A stretch of 64,000 bases of DNA. It comes from JACDCY01 sp964350145 (GTDB lineage Bacteria > Gemmatimonadota > Gemmatimonadetes > Gemmatimonadales > Gemmatimonadaceae). Location of the stretch: assembly GCA_964350145.1 (NCBI GenBank), contig CAYGJL010000005.1, positions 1 to 64,000 on the forward strand, read 5' to 3'. Numbering within the stretch: position 1 is the first letter of the stretch; each line of letters opens with the position of its first letter. The notes beneath the pieces are model-generated. The model worked only from the letters and a program-made list of their open reading frames with translations, ran no database searches and had not been told where the DNA came from. This document shows, piece after piece, positions 33,256-41,040 of this stretch. The position numbers and the translations under genes are program-made.

Positions 33256-33890
33256 GGCGCTTCCTCCGCGGGAGCCTCGCTCGGCCCGGCCGCTGGGCCG
33301 GCCAGCGAGTCGCGCAGCTTCCGCATCGCCTCGCGCAGCCTCGTACGGGCGGTCTCGGGCGATTTCTTCGTGACGCTCGCCACGTCCGCCGGACCCAGGC
33401 CGCGGAAGAACGCCAGTTCCAACACAGTTCGCTGGTCGACCGACACCGAGGCGAGCGCCGCCGCGATCCGCTCCTCTTCGCGGGTAGGCGCTCCGCCCGG
33501 CGGCACGTCGGAATTGAGGCCGGTGGTGTCTTCCAGCAGCCGGTCCAGCGACCGCTTCTTGGCGCGGAGCCGCTCGGTGCACCGCTGCCGGCACAGCAGC
33601 AGCAGCCAGGTCTCGACGTCGGCCATGGCCGGGTCGTGCTCGCCGGCCCGACGCCACACCCGCCAAAAAGTCTCCTCCACAGCGTCCTCTGCCTCGGCGA
33701 TGTGGCCCAGGAGGTGAAACGCGTGCGAATAGACCGACTGCGCGTGGCGATCGTACAGCGCCGACAGGGCCGACGGGTCGCCGGCCGCTACGCGCTGAAC
33801 GAGCGCGAGGTCGTCCCCCACCGGGGTCCGGGATGGAGCAAGGTCGGGTGGAATCACGTGGACAAAATAGTAGCTTTCAATCCGATGCAC
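33252..33890 (-). CDS. ECF RNA polymerase sigma factor (SigK-like)
   Basis: The 212-residue sigma-70 family protein has region 2 at ~35-100 (DPSALSALYDRHAQSVYSHA, AEDAVEETFWRVWRRAGEHD) and region 4 at ~140-195 (VSVDQRTVLELAFFRGLGPA, DVASVTKKSPETARTRLREA). Its partner is the RskA-type anti-sigma factor, overlapping by 4 nt. The start is ATG 33890 or GTG 33857; the latter removes 11 poorly conserved residues. It is divergent from the glutamine synthetase gene, with only 52 nt between them. Confidence 0.9.
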   Translation of the reverse strand: MHRIESYYFVHVIPPDLAPSRTPVGDDLALVQRVAAGDPSALSALYDRHAQSVYSHAFHLLGHIAEAEDAVEETFWRVWRRAGEHDPAMADVETWLLLLCRQRCTERLRAKKRSLDRLLEDTTGLNSDVPPGGAPTREEERIAAALASVSVDQRTVLELAFFRGLGPADVASVTKKSPETARTRLREAMRKLRDSLAGPAAGPSEAPAEEAP

Positions 33891-33942
33891 CGCGCCGATC
33901 CCACCCCGCCGCTCTCAACCCTCGCCACAACCGTCGCATAGA

Positions 33943-36141
33943 ATGCCCACTCCACGACTCGCCGCCATCCAGGATCTCGCGACGCGCTCGGTGCTGCTCA
34001 ACGACCGCGGCGATTCCCATAAGATCTCCGATTATTTCGGAGTGAACACGTTTGGCGCGCGGCAGATGCGCGACAAGCTCCCGAAGGAAGTCTACCAGAA
34101 GCTGCACGAATCGATTCGTTGGGGAAAGAAGCTCGACGCCGAGGTAGCACCGGTGCTGGCGCAGGTGGTGAAGGACTGGGCGATCTCGCGCGGCGCAACG
34201 CACTTCACTCACTGGTTCCAGCCGCAGACGGGATTGACGGCCGAGAAGCACGACGCGTTTCTCTCCTTCGACGACGATCACAATCCGCTCGAGGCGTTCT
34301 CCGCCGAGCAGCTGATCCAGAGCGAGCCCGACGCGTCGAGCTTCCCTTCCGGCGGACTGCGCGCCACCTGGGAAGCGCGCGGCTACACCGCGTGGAACCC
34401 CGCGTCACCGGTGTTCATTGCCGAATGGGCGGGCGTGCGCACGCTGTGCGTCCCGTCGGTGTTCATCGGCTACAACGGCGAGGCACTCGACGAGATGACG
34501 CCGCTCTTGCGCAGCTCCGACGCGCTCTCGCAGAAGGCGGTCGAGCTGCTCGAGCTGCTCGGCGACGACGTGCATCGCGTGTACACCACGCTCGGCCCGG
34601 AGCAGGAATATTTCCTGATAGACCGCACGCAGTTCGCGCTGCGTCCGGATCTGGTCATGGCGGGCCGCACGCTGGTGGGCGCGCAGCCCGCCCGCGGACA
34701 GCAGCTCGAAGACCACTACTTCGGCGGCATCCCGGAGCGCGTGCAGGCATGCATCGCCGAGGTCGAGTACGAGCTGTACAAGCTTGGCGTGCCGATCAAG
34801 ACGCGACACAACGAGGTCGCGCCGTGCCAGTTCGAGATGGCGCCGGTGTTCGAGGAGACCGACGTCGCCTGCGATCACAACATGCTGGTGATGTCCACGC
34901 TACGGCGCGTCGCACTGCGGCACGGGATGCAGGCGCTCCTGCATGAGAAGCCGTTCGCGGGGATCAACGGCAGCGGCAAGCACTGCAACTGGTCAATGCA
35001 GGTGCGGTCGGACAACCCGCGGCTGGACGGCGCGAACCTGCTGAAGCCGGGCGACACGCCGCACCAGAACGTGCGCTTCCTGATCTTCCTCGCGGCGGCG
35101 CTGCAGGGGCTGCACAAGCACGCCGGACTGCTGCGCGCGGGCATAGCGTCCTCGGGCAACGAGCACCGCCTTGGCGCAAACGAGGCGCCGCCCGCGATCA
35201 TCTCCGCGTTCATGGGCGAGATGCTCACGCGCGTGATCGACGAGATCAGCACCGGCAGGACGAGCGCGAACGCCGAGCAGGCGATGATCAAGCTGGGCGT
35301 GGCGAAGCTGCCGGAGATTCAGCGCGACAATACGGACCGGAATCGCACGTCGCCGTTCGCGTTCACTGGACAGAAGTTCGAGTTCCGCGCGGTGGGATCG
35401 AGCGCTTCGATCGCGTTTCCCGTCATGATCCTGAACGCGGCCGTAGCGGAAGCGATCGGTGATCTAACGGAGAAGGTGCGCGCCGAAATGAAGAACACGA
35501 AGTCGCGCGACGACGCCGTACTGGCGGTGGTGCGGGAGTCGTTCAAATGGAGCACGCCGGTGCGCTTCGAAGGCAACAATTACTCGGACGAATGGGTGAA
35601 GGAGGCCGCGAAGCGGGGGCTGCCAAATTATCGCCGCAGTCCTGACGCACTCGACCAGCTCGTGACGGACAGTTCGCGCAAATTGTTCACGGGGCTCGGG
35701 GTTTTGACGAACGAGGAGCTGAACTCGCGCTATCACATCCGCCTCGAGCGGTACTCGAAGGACATGCTCATCGAGCTCGCCGCGCTGCGCGAGGTGGTGG
35801 ACACGATGATTCTTCCCGCCGCCTTCGCGTACTCAGGCTCGCTGGCGCAGTCGGCTGCGCACGCGAAAACCGGCGGCATCGAGGTGACCCCGCAGGTGGA
35901 CGCCGCCAATGACGTGGGCCGGATGATCCAGCGGCTGGTGGCGGGCCGCAACGCCCTGTCCGACGCGATCGACGACGCGAACGAGCTGCATGACGACGCG
36001 CGGAAGCAGGCCGGTTTTCTCACGTCGGAAGGCGCGCGTTGCATGGCGGCGGTGCGGGAGGCTTGTGACGAGCTCGAGTTGACGGTTGGGGACGAGTACT
36101 GGCCGCTGCCGAAGTATCGGGAGATGCTCTTCCCCGTGTAA
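33943..36141 (+). CDS. Glutamine synthetase type III
   Basis: The enzyme makes glutamine from glutamate, ammonia and ATP. The 732-residue length and RGATHFTHWFQPQTGLTAEK (residues ~87-106) are specific to GS-III. Other family blocks are LGPEQEYFLID (metal-binding Glu), NEVAPCQFEMAPVFEE, GINGSGKHCNWSM and GSSASIAFP. A C-terminal helical region (from ~590) is also typical. It begins 52 nt from the divergent sigma gene and is followed by a large palindromic element. Confidence 0.96.
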   Translation: MPTPRLAAIQDLATRSVLLNDRGDSHKISDYFGVNTFGARQMRDKLPKEVYQKLHESIRWGKKLDAEVAPVLAQVVKDWAISRGATHFTHWFQPQTGLTAEKHDAFLSFDDDHNPLEAFSAEQLIQSEPDASSFPSGGLRATWEARGYTAWNPASPVFIAEWAGVRTLCVPSVFIGYNGEALDEMTPLLRSSDALSQKAVELLELLGDDVHRVYTTLGPEQEYFLIDRTQFALRPDLVMAGRTLVGAQPARGQQLEDHYFGGIPERVQACIAEVEYELYKLGVPIKTRHNEVAPCQFEMAPVFEETDVACDHNMLVMSTLRRVALRHGMQALLHEKPFAGINGSGKHCNWSMQVRSDNPRLDGANLLKPGDTPHQNVRFLIFLAAALQGLHKHAGLLRAGIASSGNEHRLGANEAPPAIISAFMGEMLTRVIDEISTGRTSANAEQAMIKLGVAKLPEIQRDNTDRNRTSPFAFTGQKFEFRAVGSSASIAFPVMILNAAVAEAIGDLTEKVRAEMKNTKSRDDAVLAVVRESFKWSTPVRFEGNNYSDEWVKEAAKRGLPNYRRSPDALDQLVTDSSRKLFTGLGVLTNEELNSRYHIRLERYSKDMLIELAALREVVDTMILPAAFAYSGSLAQSAAHAKTGGIEVTPQVDAANDVGRMIQRLVAGRNALSDAIDDANELHDDARKQAGFLTSEGARCMAAVREACDELELTVGDEYWPLPKYREMLFPV

Positions 36142-36143
36142 CG

Positions 36144-36278
36144 GCAACTGCTACTTAGAAGTGCCAAGCTGCGAGCGGCCAGCTGGGAGCTTCCAGCTAC
36201 GAGCACTTCTGCCTTCGCTCGCAGCTCGTAGCTCCCAGCTGGCCGCTCGCAGCTTGTCAGTTCTAGGTGGCAGTTGCT
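36144..36278. repeat. AGCTNNN heptamer palindrome between glnN-type and CBS genes
   Basis: A perfect 26-bp inverted repeat (36166-36191 and 36230-36255, core GAGCGGCCAGCTGGGAGCT) is extended outward by imperfect arms beginning GCAACTGC and inward by AGCTACGAGC/GCTCGTAGCT. Units AGCTGGG, AGCTTCC, AGCTACG, AGCTCGT, AGCTCCC show the 7-nt period. Both flanking genes read rightward. Confidence 0.88.
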
Positions 36279-36333
36279 GTTGGGCACGCCGGTTGCAACC
36301 CATCCTCCTTCAGGCCCGTATCCAGGAGGATCG

Positions 36334-36777
36334 ATGAAAGCTCAAGACATTATGTCCGCGGATCCCGTATGTGTTACGCCGCAGACTCCGATGGAAGAAG
36401 CCGCCCGACTGATGAAGGATCACAACGTCGGCGTGCTGCCCGTGGTGACCGAGGAAGGCTCGCGGGAGCTCGTGGGCGTGATCACCGATCGCGACATCGC
36501 GATCCGGCATGTGGCCGAGGGACACTCGTCGCCCGACTGCCCCGTGAGCGAAGCGATGAGCGAGAACGTGAAGACGTGCCGCTCCGACACCGCCGTCGAG
36601 GCCGTGATGGAGACGATGGGTCGCGAGCAGGTGCGCCGCATCCCGATCGTGGACGAGCGCGGCTCGCTCGTCGGCATGGTGTCGCAGGCCGACATCGTGC
36701 TCGAAGCCAAGAACGACAGGAAGGCCGAGGAGATGGTCGAGAACATCTCGAGGCCGTTCGGAAAGCACTCTCAATAA
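36334..36777 (+). CDS. Tandem CBS-domain protein
   Basis: From ATG 36334 (GGAGG just upstream) the 147-residue protein consists of two CBS domains: MKAQDIMSADPVCVTPQTPM with VGVITDRDIAIRHVAEG, then SENVKTCRSDTAVEAVMETM with IPIVDERGSLVGMVSQADIV. CBS pairs bind adenine nucleotides. With no attached effector domain its target is unknown. It lies between two palindromic elements, after the GS-III gene. Confidence 0.92.
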   Translation: MKAQDIMSADPVCVTPQTPMEEAARLMKDHNVGVLPVVTEEGSRELVGVITDRDIAIRHVAEGHSSPDCPVSEAMSENVKTCRSDTAVEAVMETMGREQVRRIPIVDERGSLVGMVSQADIVLEAKNDRKAEEMVENISRPFGKHSQ

Positions 36778-36788
36778 GACGGCTTTCA

Positions 36789-36851
36789 GCTATTGGCTGT
36801 TGGCTGTTGTCTGTTGGCAAAACCAAAAGCCAATAGCCAACAGCAAACAGC
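36789..36851. repeat. GCTGTTG/GGCTATT heptamer inverted repeat
   Basis: Left units GCTATTG, GCTGTTG, GCTGTTG, TCTGTTG (36789-36816) face right units built on AGCCAAT and ACAGCCA (36825-36851), forming an imperfect stem of about 23 bp. It ends 14 nt before the mqnD start. The same words occur at 4668-4698 and 44903-44925. Confidence 0.8.
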
Positions 36852-36865
36852 GCTTATTTTTGGGG

Positions 36866-37714
36866 ATGCCCCCCACAACTTCCTCGCGCACGATCCGCGT
36901 GGCGCACAGCCCGGACTCGGACGACGCGTTCATGTTCTACGCCCTCGCCGAAGGGCTGATAGACACCGGTGGGATCGAGTACGTGCACGAGCTGCAGGAC
37001 ATCGAGACGCTCAACCAGCGCGCAATGCGCGGCGAGCTCGAGGTGACGGCCGTGTCGATCCATGCGTACGCGTACATCGCCGACAGGTACGCGCTGCTGC
37101 CGCACGGCTCCTCGATGGGCGACCAATACGGGCCCAAGCTCGTGAGCACGCGCGTATTCACCGCGGAGGAGCTTCGCGGGAAGCGGGTCGCGACCCCGGG
37201 ACCTCTGACCACCGCGACCCTGGCGCTGCGGCTGTATCAGCCGGCGGTAGAAACCGTACACATGGCGTTCGACAGGGTCGAGGACGCAGTGCTTGCCGGC
37301 GAAGTGGACGCGGGCCTGATCATCCACGAGGGCCAGCTCACGTACAAGACGCGCGGCCTGAAGCTGATAGCTGACATGGGGGAGTGGTGGTTCCGGGAGA
37401 CCGGGTTGCCCCTGCCGCTGGGAGGGAACGTCGTGCGCAAGGACCTGGGAGAGGAGTTGATCCGGACCGTTTCGCGCCACCTGCGGCAGAGCATTGCGTA
37501 CGGGCTGGAGCACCGGGGCGGCGCGCTGGACCACGCGATGCAGTACGCGCGCGGGCTGGACCGGGGCACGGCCGACGAATTCGTGGGGATGTATGTGAAC
37601 CAGTGGACACTCGATTATGGTGCGACCGGCAGGGAAGCGGTGCAGCTTCTGCTGGACCGCGGGCACGAGGCCGGAATTATCCGCCGGCCGGTGGTCGTCG
37701 AGTTCGCGGAGTAG
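36866..37714 (+). CDS. mqnD: 1,4-dihydroxy-6-naphthoate synthase MqnD (futalosine menaquinone pathway)
   Basis: MqnD converts cyclic dehypoxanthinyl futalosine to 1,4-dihydroxy-6-naphthoate. The 282-residue periplasmic-binding-protein-like fold shows HSPDSDDAFMFYALAEGLID, TAVSIHAYAYIADRYALLPH, SMGDQYGPK and DAGLIIHEGQLTY. ATG 36866 is chosen; the frame is open 22 codons further left, but through the heptamer repeat. No other mqn gene is in the window. Its presence implies menaquinone respiration by the futalosine route. Confidence 0.9.
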   Translation: MPPTTSSRTIRVAHSPDSDDAFMFYALAEGLIDTGGIEYVHELQDIETLNQRAMRGELEVTAVSIHAYAYIADRYALLPHGSSMGDQYGPKLVSTRVFTAEELRGKRVATPGPLTTATLALRLYQPAVETVHMAFDRVEDAVLAGEVDAGLIIHEGQLTYKTRGLKLIADMGEWWFRETGLPLPLGGNVVRKDLGEELIRTVSRHLRQSIAYGLEHRGGALDHAMQYARGLDRGTADEFVGMYVNQWTLDYGATGREAVQLLLDRGHEAGIIRRPVVVEFAE

Positions 37715-37876
37715 CCGTACCGCTTGACGCCACGACATGGGTGTTGTATTCGGAAGTCGGAGCGTGTGGACACGACCGGTTATTGAATGCCGGACAGGGC
37801 ACAGGTCGTGCAAGCGACCGTGGCTCGCTCCATGGCAAGCGACTGTGGTCCAGCAGGTTCACTGAAAGGAGGCGGC

Positions 37877-38782
37877 ATGCCGGGGAGAGATGGACTCGAG
37901 CGGGGTTTCAGCTTCGCCGATCGAGACGAAGACAGCGAAGACGTACCCAGCTACGGCGGTGGTGGCGGGCGCGCGTCGTACGACGACGATGAAGACGAAG
38001 ACGGCAGTGGTTGGGCGCTCAACAAGGACCACACCGAGAGTCTGTGGGACAGCGCGGAAGACCATGACGACGATGACGAAGAGCCCGGGCTCACGCCGGA
38101 AGCGACGGACGAAGAGGATGAGGAAGCCGATCTCTTCGCCGTGACCGCGCCGCGGCGCCGCGGCCGTCCGCGCAGCGTCAAGCCGGCGCCGCCGGTGGAG
38201 CCGAGCATCTTCGAAACGGGCGACGTGACGGGCCTTACCGGCACGCCGTCCACGCCTGGCGCCGCGCAGAACACGGGCGCCGTGACCGGAATCGCCGCAG
38301 CCGCAACTGCCGGGCGGGCTGGCACCAGCGGAGCCACGGCCACTCGCGCAAATACCGGCGGAGCCGGCAAGACGCCGCGCCCGGCCGCGAAGGCGGCGAA
38401 GAAATCGGCCGTTAAGAAGCCGGCGACAAAGAAGCCAGCCGCGAAGAAGCCGGCGACGAAGAAGAAGTTGGTCGCGAAGAAGAAGCCGGCCGCTAAGAAG
38501 CCGACGGCGAATAAGGCCGCTCCCAAAAAGGCGGCTGCAAAGGCGGCCAGGAAGCCGGCGAAGAAAGCCGCCGACAGCCGCGGCACCAAGGCCAAGCGGG
38601 CGGCATCCGGCGCGCGGGGGAAGAAGGCGGCGCGCGGCGGCGCGAAGAAGAGTGGCGGTCGGGCCTCCACGGCCGGCGGACGCGGCGCCAAGGCGAGCCG
38701 CGGCCGCGCGAGTGGCGGCGGGCGGAACGCGGGCAAGTCCGCGAGCCAGCGCCGCGCGAAGGGGAGAGCCGCCCGCCGTTAA
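37877..38782 (+). CDS. Bipolar acidic/lysine-rich histone-H1-like protein
   Basis: The product is 301 residues from ATG 37877, preceded by GGAGG. Residues ~1-85 are highly acidic, with runs of D and E (SYDDDEDEDGSGW, EDHDDDDEEPG). Then comes an AT-hook-like PRRRGRPRS at ~90, an Ala/Gly/Thr linker, and from ~165 a Lys/Ala/Pro region like eukaryotic H1 and bacterial H1-like tails (KKPATKKPAAKKPATKKK), ending in Arg/Gly-rich sequence. DNA binding by the C-terminal half is inferred. The acidic head could mask it or recruit partners. A second, smaller H1-like gene lies at 61337. Confidence 0.78.
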   Translation: MPGRDGLERGFSFADRDEDSEDVPSYGGGGGRASYDDDEDEDGSGWALNKDHTESLWDSAEDHDDDDEEPGLTPEATDEEDEEADLFAVTAPRRRGRPRSVKPAPPVEPSIFETGDVTGLTGTPSTPGAAQNTGAVTGIAAAATAGRAGTSGATATRANTGGAGKTPRPAAKAAKKSAVKKPATKKPAAKKPATKKKLVAKKKPAAKKPTANKAAPKKAAAKAARKPAKKAADSRGTKAKRAASGARGKKAARGGAKKSGGRASTAGGRGAKASRGRASGGGRNAGKSASQRRAKGRAARR

Positions 38783-38807
38783 GCCGCGATGGCCGAAATG
38801 TCGGATG

Positions 38808-38885
38808 GACGCAATGAGGGGTGTGGGTAAGGGGAGCGTGTTAGCGAAGCGTAGCTCCCCTGGACCCACACCCCTCGTTGCGTCC
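38808..38885. repeat. Intergenic inverted repeat, GAGGGGTGTGGGT type
   Basis: Left arm 38808-38837 (GACGCAATGAGGGG then TGTGGGTAAGGGGAGC) pairs with right arm 38854-38885 with one small bulge and a mismatch, around a 16-nt loop. Heptamer period is not obvious here. It separates two rightward genes. Confidence 0.8.
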
Positions 38886-38938
38886 GCTCGCCAGATGCGT
38901 CGTTTGAGGCCACATACGCGGATTAGCTTACGACTGAC

Positions 38939-39961
38939 ATGAACGAAGACGGGAACGACAAACTCAAGAAGCTGCTGCTATCAGGCGGCGCGATCGTCGG
39001 CGCCGCGGCGCTGTTCAACGCGTTCGCGCGGCAGGGCGTGGACCGTCTCACCAACCTGATCGGTGGCGAAGAAGGCGGGTTCAGCTGGCGCGGCCGCAGG
39101 ATCGCATTCACCAAGCGCGGCAGCGGACCCCCGCTGCTGCTGGTGCACGGCATCTACCCCGCCGCATGGTCGTACGAGTGGCGCAACAACGTGGACTATT
39201 TTGCCCGCACCAACACCGTCTACACCATGGACCTGCTCGGCTTCGGCCGCTCCGACCGGCCCGCGATCCGCTACTCGGCGCGGCTGTACATCTCGCTCAT
39301 TTCCGACTTTGCCGCGCAGGTTATCGAAGAGCCCTGCGTGCTCGTCGCGTCGTCGCTCTCCGCGGCGTACGCGCTCGTGCTCGGCGCGCGCGATCCACAG
39401 CGCTTCCCGGGCCTCGTGATCATCGCGCCGTCAGGCCTGGTCCGGCTGACCGAGACCGGCAGCGTCGCGCTCGACGCGGGGCGCCTCGCGCTCGACTCGC
39501 CCGTACTCGGCACCGCGGCGTTCAACACTATGGTCTCGTCGCGCGCCCTGCGCGCGCATCTCCGCAGGAAGTACTCGGATGACACGATCGTGACGCCGGA
39601 ACTCGTCCGCGTCGCGCACACGACGACGCACCAGCGCGGGGCGCGGCACGCGCTCGCCGCCGAGTTTGCGGGACAGCTCAACATCGACGTGTCGCGCGCG
39701 GTGCGGCGGCTGATGCAGCCCACGTTGCTGGTGTGGGGGAGCGACAGTAGCGAGGCGCCTCTGGACGAAGCGACGCGCTACCGCTCAATTCAGCCCGATA
39801 TCGAGCTTACTGTATTGTCACCCGCGGGAGATCTGCCGCATGATGAGCGTGCCGAAGACTTTAATGTTATCGTTTCCGCATGGCTGAGTCGCCAGTCGCT
39901 CTCCTCCGCGCCCACTCCCGCCACGCTCCCTGGAACGCCCGAGGCCTCGCAGCGCATGTGA
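38939..39961 (+). CDS. Alpha/beta hydrolase
   Basis: The 340-residue hydrolase-fold protein has LLLVHGIYPAAWSYEWRNNV (oxyanion loop HG), MDLLGFGRSDRP and TLLVWGSDSSEAPLDEA. The nucleophile elbow reads VASSLSAAY, so the first glycine of GxSxG is Ser and the second is Ala; this is unusual but keeps a Ser in place. A catalytic His is likely in LPHDERAE. N-terminal residues ~13-29 are hydrophobic (LLSGGAIVGAAALFNAF), perhaps a membrane anchor. Its last 82 nt overlap the MerR-like gene in another frame. Confidence 0.85.
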   Translation: MNEDGNDKLKKLLLSGGAIVGAAALFNAFARQGVDRLTNLIGGEEGGFSWRGRRIAFTKRGSGPPLLLVHGIYPAAWSYEWRNNVDYFARTNTVYTMDLLGFGRSDRPAIRYSARLYISLISDFAAQVIEEPCVLVASSLSAAYALVLGARDPQRFPGLVIIAPSGLVRLTETGSVALDAGRLALDSPVLGTAAFNTMVSSRALRAHLRRKYSDDTIVTPELVRVAHTTTHQRGARHALAAEFAGQLNIDVSRAVRRLMQPTLLVWGSDSSEAPLDEATRYRSIQPDIELTVLSPAGDLPHDERAEDFNVIVSAWLSRQSLSSAPTPATLPGTPEASQRM

Positions 39962-40428
39962 CCGCGCTGGTGGACGCGGCGGGCCTGCGTCCGACCAATG
40001 CGTCGGCGCGCGCGGCGCCGACTGCACGAGCCGTTCGATTTTACGTGGCCGGCGGGTTGATGGATCGCCCCGACGGATCGGGTACCGCTGCGACTTACAG
40101 TTACCGGCACCTGCTCCAGCTGCTCGCGATCAAGATCCGGCAGCGCGAAGGTCAGAGCCTCGACTCCATCAAGCAGGAGTTCTCCGGCGTCACCGGCGAC
40201 GCGCTCGAGCGCAGGATCGCGACGTCGCTCGCGCCCGCGCTTGGCGCGGGCACCGCGGAAACGGTCGCGCACGACGACGATCCAGCGCGGACCTGGCGTC
40301 GGATTGACGTGACTGAAGGAGTGGAGATCCACGTCCGGTCGGACGTGTCGGCGGCGCGAGAGAATGCGGTGGTCGCGATGCGGGAAGCGGTGAGAGCCGC
40401 GCTAGGACGTGAGGACGTGCGCGACTAG
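39880..40428 (+). CDS. MerR-family regulator-like protein
   Basis: The 182-residue protein has a winged HTH at ~42-110 of MerR type: TARAVRFYVAGGLMDRPDG, TYSYRHLLQLLAIKIRQREG, QSLDSIKQEFSGV. The N-terminal ~40 residues overlap the hydrolase gene by 82 nt. The C-terminal part is short (ALGREDVRD), with TEGVEIHVRSDVSAARENAV similar to a small regulatory domain. Ligand unknown. The overlap suggests co-expression with the hydrolase. Confidence 0.78.
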   Translation: MAESPVALLRAHSRHAPWNARGLAAHVTALVDAAGLRPTNASARAAPTARAVRFYVAGGLMDRPDGSGTAATYSYRHLLQLLAIKIRQREGQSLDSIKQEFSGVTGDALERRIATSLAPALGAGTAETVAHDDDPARTWRRIDVTEGVEIHVRSDVSAARENAVVAMREAVRAALGREDVRD

Positions 40429-40431
40429 GAC

Positions 40432-40622
40432 AGGTCAACTACAGGTTCGGGTAGACGGTTGTGGTTTTTCGGCTTCCGGTCAACTGACTGGCTACGGGTC
40501 CATGGCTGATGGTTGCAGGTGCTCGGTTTTTCAACTCCCGGCCGACCACCTTTAGGTGTTCACCGTTTACCGGGCGTTAACTGAAAGCCGGCAACCTACG
40601 ACCGTCTACCCTGACCTTTTTT
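40432..40622. repeat. Large heptamer inverted repeat between convergent genes
   Basis: Left arm around 40444-40484 (GGGTAGACGGTTGTGG, CGGCTTCCGGTCAACTG) pairs imperfectly with the right arm around 40573-40613. Middle units TGGCTAC, GGGTCCA, TGGCTGA, TGGTTGC, AGGTGCT show the 7-nt period. The right arm is followed by TTTTTT, so the element could end the MerR-like transcript; the DUF4235 gene converges from the other side. Confidence 0.75.
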
Positions 40623-40635
40623 GATCCCTTCCGAT

Positions 40636-40932
40636 TCAGGCCTTCAGCTTCCGAATCGGCGGATCTCCCGTCACCTTCTCCCACCCCGCCGCCGCGCCGC
40701 GCCGCGACAGGAGCGTAGCCAGACCCGCCGTTATCGCTGAAGCGAGCGTGAAGCTGATCGCTTTTCTCCACGGCTCGATCGGCAGCTCCTTCACGTTCGG
40801 CGGATCCTCATGGGTCACCGCGCGCCAGCCGCGGTTCAGCGCCTTCTGCACCACCGCGCCCGCCAGCATCGCCGACCCTGCCGCGACGATCGCCCAGAGC
40901 ATGCTATCGGGTTTCGGTTTCTTCTTACTCAT
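40636..40932 (-). CDS. DUF4235 family membrane protein
   Basis: The 98-residue protein has two hydrophobic segments (SMLWAIVAAGSAMLAGAVVQ at ~10-29 and AISFTLASAITAGLATLLSR at ~58-77). THEDPPNVKELPIEPWRKA and RGAAAGWEKVTGDPP fit DUF4235. No function is known for the family. ATG 40932 has AAAGGGA upstream. It follows the cardiolipin synthase-like gene by about 100 nt on the same strand, with a TGCGTCC-type repeat between them. Confidence 0.85.
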   Translation of the reverse strand: MSKKKPKPDSMLWAIVAAGSAMLAGAVVQKALNRGWRAVTHEDPPNVKELPIEPWRKAISFTLASAITAGLATLLSRRGAAAGWEKVTGDPPIRKLKA

Positions 40933-41001
40933 TGGCAGTCCCTTTCAAGTCCGACCATTGCAAGTGGGCAATACCGATGCCGCGTCCTCACGAATCTCTC
41001 T

Positions 41002-41040
41002 AGGACGCAGCACGCAGGACGCAGGACGCAGCGCAGTTAC
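41002..41040. repeat. GGACGCA heptamer tract (reverse of the 4591 repeat)
   Basis: Units AGGACGC, AGCACGC, AGGACGC, AGGACGC, AGCGCAG run for 39 nt. Read on the other strand they give AACTGCGCTGCGTCC followed by further TGCGTCC units, the same string as at 4584-4626. It abuts the stop codon of the cardiolipin synthase-like gene. Confidence 0.83.

Noticed and set aside
33256..33666. N-terminal extension of the anti-sigma frame
   Set aside because: It overlaps the sigma gene in another frame; GTG 33255 in the GTGA overlap is the natural start.
37859..38869. Minus-strand open frames opposite the H1-like gene
   Set aside because: Low-complexity complement of Lys/Ala codons; no SD or family features, whereas the plus frame has GGAGG and a coherent protein.
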